From the NCBI GenBank assembly GCA_023053685.1, contig JALIGW010000010.1:7540596-7604595 (forward strand): a stretch of DNA of 64,000 nucleotides, in the 5' to 3' direction. A program made the position numbers and the translations under genes. Source of the stretch: Diadophis punctatus similis (Eukaryota > Chordata > Lepidosauria > Squamata > Dipsadidae). The notes beneath the pieces were generated by a model that did no database searches, was not told where the DNA came from, and saw nothing but the letters and a program-made list of their open reading frames with translations. Positions 1-10,216 of the stretch are shown piece by piece. Position 1 is the stretch's first letter. Each line of letters opens with the position of its first letter.

Positions 1-1419
1 ACAAGAAAGTCATTGGCACACGGGTGTACAAAAATCAAACAAAAACCAGATGGTGAACTATTATACAAAGCAAGACTAGTAGCACAAGGTTTCGCACAAA
101 GTTATCCTGATGATTACACAAACACTTACTCACCTACAGTGCGGACTGAAAGTGTGAAAATAGCCTTAACTACAGCTTCCATTCTTGGACTTGAAGTTTT
201 CCAATTTGATGTTGAAACTGCCTATCTACATGCAGACCTAGATGAAGAAATCTACGTGAAGTGCGCCCCCGGATTCCGTGACGACCTCCGTGGCCGAGAA
301 GGGGACACGTGGATTCTCAACAAAAGTCTTTATGGTCTGAAACAATCAGGTTTGATGTGGTATAACTGTCTCAAAGACAAACTAAATTCAATGGGCTTTA
401 TTAAGTCCGAAACTGATAAATGCGTGTTTACAAAAAGGTTTAGGAATGCATATGAAATTGTTCTTGTTTATGTAGATGATATTGTTTACATTGGTCCTAA
501 CAAACACATGAGTGAAATTTTTGTTTCAGGTCTGAAGAGATTCTTCACATTGAAGTCACTAGGTCACATCAATGATTATTTAGGTGTACAGATTGAAAAG
601 ACACAGAAGGGGTTTAGCCTCTCACAACAAGCCAAGATAGAACAACTCCTACACTATTGCAACATGCAAGATGATACACCGACATACACTCCTATGCAAA
701 CAGACTTTTGTAATTTAAAAGATGAACGAAGTCCTGAGTTCAAGGATCAAACACTTTATCGCTCAGTAATTGGTTCACTACTATACATTAGTGGTTGGAC
801 TAGACCAGACATAGCACTTAGTGTCAATTTGTTGTCATGACATGTAGGCAAAGCCACAGAATTCCACTGGTCATGTATTAAGAAGTTACTGAGATACCTA
901 AAATACGCTCAACACATGAAATTAAAGCTAGAACCTACACATTCTGATTTTGCTGACTTGTATTGTTATGCAGATGCTGACTGGGCAAGCGATAAAGAAT
1001 CAAGAAAAAGCACATCAGGTTTCATAATGTACCTGAATGGATGTCCCGTTCATTGGAACGTGAGAAAACAGAGTTTTGTTTCCTGTTCTTTCACGGAGGC
1101 GGAATATGCGTGCATTTCTGACGCTAGTAATCAGTTAACTTGGTTCTATTCTTTAGTTACAGATATCTGGACCAAACCGAAGAAGCCAATCACCATGATG
1201 GAGGATAATCAATCAGTTGTTTACATTTCAGAAACACGTTTCACAGGTTCCAGGTCCAGACACATTGACATTCGTTATAAAAATGTTAGAGATTTAGTAA
1301 GACAAGGTTTCATTAAGTTAGAATATGTGCCAACAGAATACCAGATAGCTGACATCCTGAACAAGCCATTACCAGCAGCAAGACATGAATCTTTAACATA
1401 TCTGATGTGTGTAGAGTGA
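1..1419 (+). pseudogene. copia pol 3' part (reverse transcriptase and RNase H), one in-frame stop
   Basis: This is the C-terminal half of a copia polyprotein, open from base 1 in a single frame to TGA at 1417-1419, with one premature TGA at 838-840. The RT part carries the copia-typical segments ARLVAQGF, FDVETAYLHADL and the catalytic box VYVDDIV (about bases 466-486). The RNase H part has ADADWASD, STSGF and the FTEAEY acidic motif, and ends near ADILNKPLP. In life this enzyme copies element RNA into cDNA in a virus-like particle. The single stop has the form of a CGA-to-TGA CpG transition, so decay is light. The N-terminal gag, protease and integrase are outside the window. The upstream start cannot be judged. 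Confidence 0.92.
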
Positions 1420-1453
1420 TATAAGCATATCCATCCAACAGACAAAGAAGGGG

Positions 1454-1773
1454 TGTCAGGCAGTGATTTTATGTTGCCTGTTACATGTATATGCAGGGAG
1501 ATGCATCCCTATCAAATATAATGGTTTATTCCTGAGCACGTGATTAATATGTTCCTAGTACGCATGTGTACATTCCTTTCCTTTGTTCCTCCCTTTTGTT
1601 CTCTGCTTCTGGACGAAGCAACACCTATGTTTATAGCCAGAATGTGACTTATTATTTTTGTAAAGAAATAAATATCTTATACTTTAGAATTATATTGCGG
1701 TTTATTTTGATAATGTCAGAGTTTCAGGAAAAGATTCATTTCGCCTCTGGTAAGAGTAATTCTTATCTCAACA
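1454..1773 (+). repeat. copia 3' long terminal repeat (320 bp)
   Basis: It begins TGTCAGGCAG directly after the polypurine tract and ends CTCAACA. A poly(A) signal AATAAA lies at about 1668. Large blocks match the reverse complement of 63115-63434, including the GGTTTATTCCTGAGCACGTG region and the 3'-terminal AAGAGTAATTCTTATCTCAACA-like end. The equal length of 320 bp in both copies fixes the boundaries. Confidence 0.92.
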
Positions 1774-2825
1774 CTAAGTTTATCCTTGGTGGGGTGCAGT
1801 CCCGATCCATCTATCCGGTATCCTAGAAATTCCACTTCCAGAACCCCTATCTGGCACTTGCTAGCTTTTAGTTTTAACCCAGTGTCTCGGAATCTAGTCA
1901 GTACTTCTCTGAGTCTTTCTCTTAATTGTGTTGTGTCTTTTGCTGCTTTCAGTACATTGTCAAAATATGGGACGACACCAGGTACCTTGTTTAGCACTCT
2001 TTCCATTATGCTTTGAAAAATTCCTGGGGCTACGCTAACACCGAACTGCAACCTAGTACATTTAAATGCCCTGCGGTGCGTGACTATGGTTTGTGCTTCT
2101 GCGGTCTTGCGATCCACAGGCAGTTGCTGATACGCCTGCGCGAGATCTAGTTTTGCAAAAATGGCACCCAGCCCTAACGTGTGCAATAGATGCTGAACTA
2201 CCGGCACAGGATATGCGCTCTGCTGTAGGGCCTTATTAACTGTGCATTTATAGTCACCGCAGATGTGAATTGAGCCATCATTTTTTAATATTGGTACTAT
2301 CAGGGTTTCCCACCTAGCATGATCCACCGATTCTAGGACCCCCTGACTAATCAACCTGTCTAGCTCTTTGTCTATTTTTAGCCGTAATGAAAATGGGATT
2401 CTGTGCAGTTTTAGCCTTATTGGTGCTATCCTTGGGTCTAGGCTAAAAGAAATTGGGGTGCCCACGTACTTGCCCAGCTGTTGGTCGTTGACGCTTTCAT
2501 TTTCTTTGTGCATTCTTTCTCCAAACTTGTGTTGGCTCACTACCTTCGAAGGTGCAGGGTCGTAGTGGTTTTTTAAGACCTCTTGTAGTTTTGTCCATGT
2601 GGCAGCCTCAACTTCCTCCGGCTCCATCAAGCTCGTAGCCATCTCGAAAACCTCTGGCCCGCAATGGCTCAGGAATATGTCTCGTTTAATGCTGTCCGAT
2701 TTGTTGTTCATTTCGCTTGTGCCCAGGAAACAGCAGAATCTTCTTAAGTAGTTGTCCCTCTTGGCCATATCCAGCCCAGGGGCCAAGATTTCTCCACAGA
2801 CCACCAAAATTTTCTCGCGGACCAC
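1774..2825 (-). pseudogene. Ty3/gypsy gag-RT fusion fragment
   Basis: Read on the minus strand from ATG at 2825, the frame has no stop for about 350 codons. It holds a short gag-like part (residues 1 to about 120, with WTKLQEVLKNHYDPAP typical of a retrotransposon gag) joined directly to a gypsy reverse transcriptase. The RT motifs VPILKNDGSIHICGDYK, FAKLDLAQAYQQLPVD and RLQFGVSVAP are visible. The catalytic box reads YFDNVL where the family has YFDDVL, so one metal-binding Asp is lost. Nucleocapsid and protease are missing between gag and RT, which points to an internal deletion or to retrotransposition of a spliced RNA. The 3' end is cut by the copia LTR, and the frame continues into the LTR antisense by chance. 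Confidence 0.8.
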
Positions 2826-3178
2826 AGGTTGGTGACCCGTGCTCTAGATCAAGAAGAAAGAGAGAAGGAGAAAAACAAGTGAGCAGACCGAGAAGGTGCA
2901 AGAATAAAAGGACAGAGAGAGATAAGAACAACTAGAAGGACAAGACCTATATATAAATGAAAAGATGGAAGAAGAAATAAAGATGTTATCGATTAACATA
3001 AATGGATTGAACTCTCCCATGAAAAGAAAAAAACCTTTACAAAACTACAAATTAAAATTGGACTTAATTTGTCTTCAAGAAGTGCATATTAAAAAGCAAC
3101 TTGGCAACCTATTGGAATACCCCAAAATTGGGAAATTATATTCGGCGTTAGCACATCAAAAGAAAAGAGGGGAGGCAC

Positions 3179-3520
3179 CATTCAATTTTTTTACTACCAG
3201 TTCTGTGGGCGTGGCTTGGTGGGCATGGCTTGATGGGCGTGGCAGGGGAAGGGTTAAAATCTCCATTCCTACCCCACTCCAGGGGAAGGATACTACAAAA
3301 TCTCCATTCCCTCCCCACTCCAGGGGAAGGTTACTGCAAAATCCCTATTTCCTCCTGATCAGTTGGGACTCAGGAGGCAGAGAATAGATGGGGCAGGGCC
3401 AGTCAGAGTTGGTATTTACTGGTTCTCCAAACTACTCAAAATTTCCACTACCGGTTCTACAAACTACTCAAAATTTCCGCTACCAGTTCTCTGGTCAGAA
3501 CCTGCTGAAACCCACCTCTG
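3179..3520. mobile_element. hAT-like MITE inserted in L1 endonuclease
   Basis: This non-coding insertion is flanked by the near-duplication GGAGGCAC (3171-3178) and GGTGGCAC (3521-3528), an 8-bp TSD typical of hAT elements. The right end reads ...CCCACCTCTG. The interior has short direct repeats (CCACTCCAGGGGAAGG twice; ACTACTCAAAATTTCC twice) and the GTGGGCGTGGCTTGG tract also seen near 13.1 kb. The L1 frame resumes right after it. The left tip looks partly deleted. Confidence 0.7.
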
Positions 3521-3770
3521 GGTGGCACTATATGTCAGAGAACCATTAAAAGCCAAACAAGTATATGCAGATGAAGAAGGGAGAGTATTAATGGTTGAGG
3601 TGGTAATAAACCAGAAACAGATTCTTTTGATTGCAATATACGCTCCAAACAATCTGCAGGAAGAGTTTTATAAAAGACTCCACAAAAAAATAACCAAAAT
3701 GGACTATGAAAACATATGTATGATAGGGGATTTCAACGCAATTGCAGATGCCAAAATAGATTACAGAAGT

Positions 3771-3992
3771 TGTTGTGTATGCGCATGCACAGTTGGAAGG
3801 TTTTACTCCAGAATGTGCCAGGCATGGGAAAATACTTTGAATCTATTGGCTAATGGCTGACAGCCCTCTATAAAAGAGTGCTGCCAGCCTGCAGTTCTCA
3901 GTTCATTAGTATGTAGCTAATTGTACAAGTTTTAATAAATATAGTTGTTACATCTGCCGGCTTCAATTCCATTCTTCACCCAAGATCTAACA
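3771..3992 (+). repeat. solo LTR (222 bp) inserted in L1 ORF2
   Basis: The segment TGTTGTGTAT...ATCTAACA has LTR-like ends, a TATA box (CTATAAAAGAG at about 3868), a poly(A) signal (AATAAA at about 3936) and flanks GAAGT/GAAGC that look like a 5-bp target duplication with one change. The L1 frame is collinear on both sides, so this is a solo LTR left after recombination. The family is not recognised. It is unrelated by eye to the copia and gypsy LTRs elsewhere here. Confidence 0.75.
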
Positions 3993-4834
3993 GAAGCAGT
4001 AAAAAAAGTAAAAAAAATAAGAAAGACACTCCCAAAATCCTTTTTTGAAATGACACAAGAAATAGGCCTACAGGATATATGGAGAGAGCTAAACCCAAAG
4101 ACAAACCAACATACATTCTATTCGAATAGAAATCAATCATGGTCAAGAATAGATATGGTGTGGATGTTATCAGAAATGAGAACAGATGTCCAGGAGGAAG
4201 ATATAGAAACAAACATATGGGCAGACCACAATCCGATAAAAATTACATGGAAGGGACAAAGGAAGAAACCGAGATGGACACTGAATCAAACTATTCTAAA
4301 AGATAAGGAGTTCACACAAACAATGGAAAAAGAAATGGATTTTTTCTTTAAAGAAAATAGGAAAGAAGAAACATCACTGCAAATTGTTTGGGACACTGCA
4401 AAAGCATACATGCGAGGATTAGTGATAACATATATAGCAAGAAAAAGAAAGAAAAAGAAACAACAGCAAAATGCACTACAAGAAGAACTTAAAAAACTGT
4501 AAATAGAATTGCAGAATGATCCGCAAAAAAATAAGAGAAAAGAGAAAATTGAACTAATAAAACACAAACTAAATCTAATAATACAATGAAATGGAACAAA
4601 AAATTAAAATGGTGAAACAAAACTTCTTTGAAAATGCAAATAAGCCAGGTAGATGGCTAGCATACAAGTTGAAAAAAGAGAAAGAGAAGAAAATGATATA
4701 CAAACTGATAGATGAGAAGGGGAGTCTTCACCACCAGAATGAAGATTTAAAAAAAATCCAGGAATTTTTCAGGAAACTTTACAATCAAGAAAAAATGTCA
4801 GAAGATACAATAAAACAATATTTGGAAAAGGGTG

Positions 4835-5127
4835 TTGTTTACTTACCTGAACGCCCCTTCTCGTAGGGTGGAGCTAACCTCCAAGAATGGGATGAACCTG
4901 CCCTCTAGCCAATCAGGACTGAGTCTGAAATAACAAAAGCCTTCGTTGTGCGTGTATACCCCTCTTTTGACGAGGGACGAAGCCAGACTCCGCGTGCCAC
5001 TCCCAAACCAGTCCACAGATGTGCACGAGTAAGTGTCTCTCAAGTAGCCCATACCACATGATATCGGGAGGGACTTGGAGGTTAGCTCCACCCTACGAGA
5101 AGGGGCATTCAGGTAAGTAAACAACGC
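4835..5127. repeat. inverted-repeat unit at the left end of the 5.4-kb element
   Basis: The segment begins GTTGTTTACTTACCTGAACG and ends with its near-perfect reverse complement at 5108-5127. Together with CCCCTTCTCGTAGGGTGGAG this gives roughly 60-bp arms around a 170-bp middle. It could be a MITE of its own inserted at the tip of the larger element, or part of a complex terminus. Each arm contains a perfect consensus 5' splice donor (CAGGTAAGT) pointing outward: minus strand 4841-4849 and plus strand 5110-5118. Confidence 0.65.
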
Positions 5128-8100
5128 CCTTTCTCCATAGTGGGTGGAGCTAACCTCCAAGAATGGGACATACCAAAGCAGTCTGTCCATTGGGTGGGCA
5201 AATAGACGAGGCCGGTAACCCCAGCTACTGGCACCACGGATCGCAATATCCGTCACCAAACCCCATTCGCCGAGGCGAAAAATTCCCCCGCATTTACGGG
5301 TGAATGGTGTCGGACAAGACCAGGTGCCCGTCTGGAAGACCACCCTCAAGTGTTGGGTGCACCATGCCAAAAGGAGACCCGTTGGTCGCACGGGAACCCC
5401 CCAAGGTGGACCACGCTATAGTGGTCCGAGTACGCAGGAAAAGCGGCGGCGCATAAGCCGTTGCTAAACCCTATAGACCCCAGTGACCCTTCATACAGAC
5501 GGCCGCCTGTGACCACTGGAAAATGGCTGAAATGAAATGCACAGCGCCCCCGTTACGGGAAGGGGGAGTCATGATCCATGTGAACCTGGAGGATCGTTGT
5601 GCTACAGGCTGCCAAGTAGAAGATGTGGAAGCGCCCTTAGATCGGATAGAACCCAGTCTTGCATGCCAGGAAAAACCACCCCAGAAGAGAGGTGGAGGCT
5701 AAATGCAGTTCCACTGTGCCAGGGCGAAGAAAGTCCTGGATCTACACTAATGGACAACACCGTGAGGGATAGTCCTGACCAAGGAATTGCCACCAAGATA
5801 GTCAGAGCACAATCCAATGGTGTGTGATGTGAGTCGCCAAGTTACATAGGGTGCCTCACAGAGGGACGTGACGGCGGTGAGCAGATCCCTGGCGAAATCC
5901 TAGAGACCACCGGGAGGTGGGGGGAGATCAAACGCCCACTCCAGGGACCTGCGCATCATAGCAAGACGCCTCCAAGGGGCGACAAGACCGCCCTGTCGAA
6001 AGAGCCGCCACCTGATGGCAAAACCTAGGTGGAGGGGAGAGACCCCACCACCGGCCCTTGGCGCGAAGAACCTTAGAACGAGACGCCTTAGAAAACAAGG
6101 GGGTGTCCACCAGCATACTCCACGTGGGCTAAACCCTGAGAAGCCTTGAACGGAGGAGGGCGAAGTCATCAGGGAAGTAACCACTGGCCTATGCCCCCCC
6201 GGGCCAAACAAGGATAGCTCCTGAATAGAGTATGGCCGCGGATGCAGTCAGGTGACCCGTCTTCCTGGAAGCAGAGAAACAGAGAAGCTGCCGCCCGTGA
6301 AGAAACTCGTCAGGCCCCTAGAGGCCTGAGAATGGGAGAGCGATGGGAGATCTACTGCGCAGTGAGCCCAGAACTCCAATGGGAATGAACTTCAGGTTAG
6401 CTGAGAGGACTGACTCCCAACAAGCGAAGAGCGCAGGATGCGACGAGACCATCAAGGGTGGGACCCGTCTGGCGAAATAAGGTCTCTGGACCCTGAAACT
6501 CAAGGAGTACCAGCCTGATGTTCTGGAATTGGTGCCGGTAAAGTCCCCCAACGGTGAGGGGCTGCCGATCCCACTCTGTACCCGAGTGGAGACAGTTAGA
6601 GCATTGGAAAGAGGCAATAAGGACCGAACTGGGCAGTCGGCCAGTACAAACGCTGTCCCTGGGCCACCCCCGAGGCCGACCCTCGGTGACCGCCTCGATG
6701 GTGAATGACTGGCCCCATGGTGAATGACAGGCCCCAGGGTGCCCCTTCCGACTGGGGTTGAAGATTCATGGCGCCCACGAGAAGACCACGGGGACATGGA
6801 GTGGAGGTGCAGAACAAACCGATCTGGATCCCTGAGCTCCCGAGACTGCGGCAGACTCCTTTATTCATTCGGTATAGGAGCCCAGCCGGCCTCCAGTGTA
6901 GCGCTCAGGGGCATACCTACTGGTGGCCTCGGTCGAACCATGGTGGCCATTCTTGAGAAAAACTGCTCGCCCATAATGAAGAAGCCCCGTCCCCTCTTGA
7001 GGTGATGAAACCTCTGCCATCATCCCCAACTCCCCTTGGGGACTTCAGGAAGGAAGTCATACCAGATGTACAGTAGGAGGGATGGCGGAAGGACGGGGTG
7101 AGCAAAACACCAGACCTCGGGAGATCTTTGGAAGGAGCTTGCGAGGACCCATGGCTTCCGTCCGGCGGGGATAGAAGTCAACGGTTCACACTCTGCTCCG
7201 TGGAAAGGTGTTGCCACCAAATGCCGCCCATGGTGGGCGTCCGCTACTCTGAACAGGTTGACAGTATCTGGTGCGCTGCCACTACTGCCCCACTAGAGTC
7301 AGCCACGTTGCAAACGGTGGTACCGCAGTCCGTGCCTCCACCGCGTAGCCGCCATGAGGCGTTGAGACTGTGTGTCCGGCAAGAACGTTCTGGCGGTCGT
7401 GTCCGGCAAGGTAGATCCTATCCGCAGTGTCACCACCGGTGCACCAACAGATGTATCCAGAGCAGAGTGGCCTCATGGGACCCTTCGTACGCCCATGGCA
7501 TGTAGGGCCTTGGTCCCATAGCCGCAAGGCGGTGCATGAGTGTCCCGTACGACTGGGGCGTGGGCACACCCTCTCCCCGCGGAATATGTTCCAGAACCTA
7601 CAAGACGGCGGAGTCCTAAACCAAATGCCCCGGTTCTGAGACCACAGTAGCCCGGGCGGGTACCAAGTCCACCCTGCGTAGGATCCCTGAAATTATTCTG
7701 CTAGTGAGGGTGATCAGAGACCCGCCCAAACCTGCCACCTGGTCACTCGGTGAGCTGCTGATAGAAACCTCCACCTGTAGTTATTGTCAGTCTGGAACTG
7801 GCATTAGTGCCAGGGAGGGGAGAACATGGCAACTCTATGCAGTAGCCCCGTGAAAGACTGCTGACAGATCGTCGTGCGATTCCAGACTGGTGTTTGTTGA
7901 CGACCTCGGCCAACACCGAGAATTGGCGACCACTGCCAGGGTCGTCTTCCGACCGTATCCAGGCGCCGTCATCTTTCCCAGTGGGGGAGGGCCTGGAAGG
8001 ATGGAAAAGCACCGTAGTGGATTGACTTACCGGGGTCAAGGAATAGGGCTATCCACGGCTGGGGAAATACATCGGCCGCCTGGACCGTGACCGCGAGCTG

Positions 8101-8487
8101 TAGAGCGGGCTGTGAGCTGCTTTGGTGCCTAACTGGCCCGCGATCCTATGGAAGTGGCGCTCCGCGGTCGTGGGAGATTGGTTAGAGGCGGGAAACCCCT
8201 CAGGCCACGGAAACCCTGGCTGGTGGGACCGCTCCCCCAGAGGAATCATCTGACTCCAGAATGACCCCACCAGAGGCAATGAATGGGAGAGAGTATGCAG
8301 CAACAGGTGTTTCCTTAGTGTAGCAGAGTGGTACCTGAGATTAATAGGTGCCTGCGGAGACAAGGCAGCTATTCAAGAGACATCCCCTGTGGCCGGCTGA
8401 AGGGATCTAAAGTGTAGTGATGTGCTATTTGAAAAGGCGCTGTCGTGAGCTGACAGGTTCTGCTGGTCTGCTAAAGCCCAGAAGTGC

Positions 8488-8764
8488 GGCTATGAGACGC
8501 CAATTAAGCCCAGCTGTAGCGCGGCTTAAGGAGGTGGTGCCGATGACTGCAGGTATGGCTATGAGATGCCAATTAAGCCCAGCTGTAGCGCGGCTTAAGG
8601 AGGTGGTGCCGCTGACCGCAGGGATGGCTATGAGATGCCAATTAAGCCCAGCTGTAGCGCGGCTTAAGGAGGCGGTGCCAATGACTGCAGGTGCGGCTAT
8701 GAGATGCCAATTAAGCCCCAGCTGTAGCGCGGCTTAAGGAGGCAGTGCCGATGACCGCAGGTCT
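8488..8764 (+). repeat. 69-bp tandem repeat, four copies
   Basis: Units start at GGCTATGAG, positions 8488, 8557, 8626 and 8695. All spacings are exactly 69 bp and the last unit has one extra C. Units differ by a few substitutions. Because 69 is a multiple of three, the array stays open in one frame as a 23-residue repeat, but nothing around it supports a protein. Confidence 0.9.
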
Positions 8765-10216
8765 GCTGGCGAGCTTTCAAGTAGTGCCCCGAGCTGCTCG
8801 TCCGTAGGGAGCCTGATTACGTCTGCAGCCTCTAGAATGGATAGCGCTGCCAGCCTTTAGGACGACTGGAAACAGTCGTGTTTGCTGCCCTAGGACCCTG
8901 CTTCAGGGCTCGCTAGACCCCCGTGGTTTGTCCCGGCACTGACTGCCCTCCCCGGGGCGTGGCTGTCCGTGTCTGTGTCGCTTCACCTAGCGTCATGCCA
9001 GACGATCGCGCTCCGCTGGGACGGAGGCGTAGGAGGGAGCCATGGCACCCATGGCTGCGGGGGGTGGGGGGTGGGGCATCATATGCTCCGCAGCCAGGCC
9101 AGTTGCATCAGGCAGTACCATGTTGTTCTTCTGCCTGCCTTGCCCTCGGAGCCCTTTAGAGGGTCTCGTCCGTCCAAGCCTCCCCTGTCCTAGGGACCCT
9201 TGGAAGAGGGGGGGGACCCAAAAGGGTACAGATGCCATGAAGCTTCCCTGGGCGGGGCGTAGGCAGGCCAATGCCTTTCGGCGCTATTTCACCCCTGCCG
9301 CAGCCAAACTGGCTGAGTGTGGGGGGTGAAGCGCTGGGCAGCCGCGCCGCATCAGTTGCCCCCGGGACGGGCCAGGTGCCTACGGCCGAACCTCATCCCG
9401 TTTAATCGTCCCTTGTCCTAGAGAGCCATCGGAGGGGGGGACACTCAGAAGGGCATAGCCACAGTGAAGTTCCCAAAATGGCCACCATGACAGTTGCTGG
9501 CTGCCTCAGAGGAGGGCAGCAGCTTTCGCGCCAAGTACAACGGAAACAGTTGAACGGTCGGTAGACGGAGGCCATGGTCAGCGAGGTTCCTCACTCCAAA
9601 CCACTGAAGTCTGTTCGGTAGTAGTTGTAACCACTGTTGTATCAGGTTGAAGTGCCGTGCCGGCTATCGGGGCACAGGCCCCAGCCGGAGGGAGAGGGAT
9701 GTTGGCCGCACAAGCGCTTGACTTCAGCGGCTTGATGTCACTCAGGATCAGCGAATTCCCTCTCCCTTAAAGCGGTTATGGGCCTCTGATGCATATCGTG
9801 CCCGATTATGCCTGCGAATGCCCCTTTCAAGGCCAGAGACTAGAAGAAACCCTTGTACAGCCGAAATAGGAGAGTTCGACTCCCCATTATATTTATAGCA
9901 ACTGCGGCTGGAGGCATGGCAAGCGGCTGAGCTTAAGCCCGTAGCCGCCCTCTACCCAGGTGGAATTGACAGCTGACACTGGGGAGGAACTCACGGTCGA
10001 TGAAGACAGTGATCTGAAGTAAAGCTGAGTACTGTTAACTCTTATGACTGGAGAACCTTCAAGGATGGGAGTAGAAGGCACGTGTCCTTTTATGGCTGAG
10101 GACTGAGTTAAAAGAGGGCACAACGAAGGCTTTTGTTATTTCAGACTCAGTCCTGATTGGCTAGAGGGCAGGTTTATCCCATTCTTGGAGGTTAGCTCCA
10201 CCCACTATGGAGAAAG

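Larger units (their letters stand above)
1..1773 (+). mobile_element. Ty1/copia retrotransposon, 3' half with 3' LTR
   Basis: The window opens inside the pol region of a copia-type LTR retrotransposon. Visible in order are the reverse transcriptase, RNase H, a polypurine tract (ACAAAGAAGGGG, 1442-1453) and a 320-bp 3' LTR starting TGTCAGGCAG and ending CTCAACA. The five bases after the LTR (CTAAG, 1774-1778) should be the target-site duplication, but the 5' partner lies outside the window. The element sits inside an antisense gypsy fragment, whose reading frame is cut exactly at 1774. A same-length LTR of the same family occurs as a solo LTR at 63115-63434 on the opposite strand. Copia elements are uncommon in vertebrates, so two copies in one window are notable. 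Confidence 0.93.
2965..4830 (+). pseudogene. L1 ORF2 N-terminal part (endonuclease) in three pieces
   Basis: The start ATG at 2965 is followed by an APE-type endonuclease: SININGLNSPMKRKK, LICLQEVHI, then after the first insertion ILLIAIYAPN and MIGDFNAIADAKIDY, then after the LTR insertion SRIDMVW and WADHNPIKI. The last is the conserved Asp-His catalytic pair region. The domain nicks target DNA to prime reverse transcription. Pieces are 2965-3178, 3529-3770 and 3993-4503, with the stop at 4501 followed by more L1-like sequence to 4830 (KQYLEKG just before the break). Frameshifts and stops make it non-functional. The RT half resumes at 10217. Confidence 0.85.
4831..10216. mobile_element. 5.4-kb ORF-free element with about 100-bp inverted terminal repeats
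   Basis: It splits L1 ORF2 between KQYLEK and the RT domain. The left 100 bp (about 4860-4962) is the reverse complement of the right end (about 10112-10212); both share GGTGGAGCTAACCTCC and the block running through CTCTAGCCAATCAGGACTGA. A third, internal head-to-head copy lies at 5068-5165. The left tip adds GTTGTTTACTTACCTGAACG, also found inverted at 5108-5127. The interior is GC-rich and lacks any coding pattern: the open frames are short, overlapping and unlike any family I know. It contains a 69-bp tandem array (8488-8764). It is probably a large non-autonomous DNA transposon. The superfamily is not assigned, because the ends are asymmetric and the target duplication is ambiguous (AAAG at best). 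Confidence 0.72.

Noticed and set aside
8488..8764. CRISPR-like repeat-spacer look of the 69-bp array
   Set aside because: The whole unit repeats with no variable spacers, and the genome is vertebrate.
4843..9329. Many open frames of 60-180 codons in the GC-rich 5.4-kb element
   Set aside because: They overlap on both strands, lack domain motifs or codon-like patterns, and follow from GC richness. Treated as non-coding.
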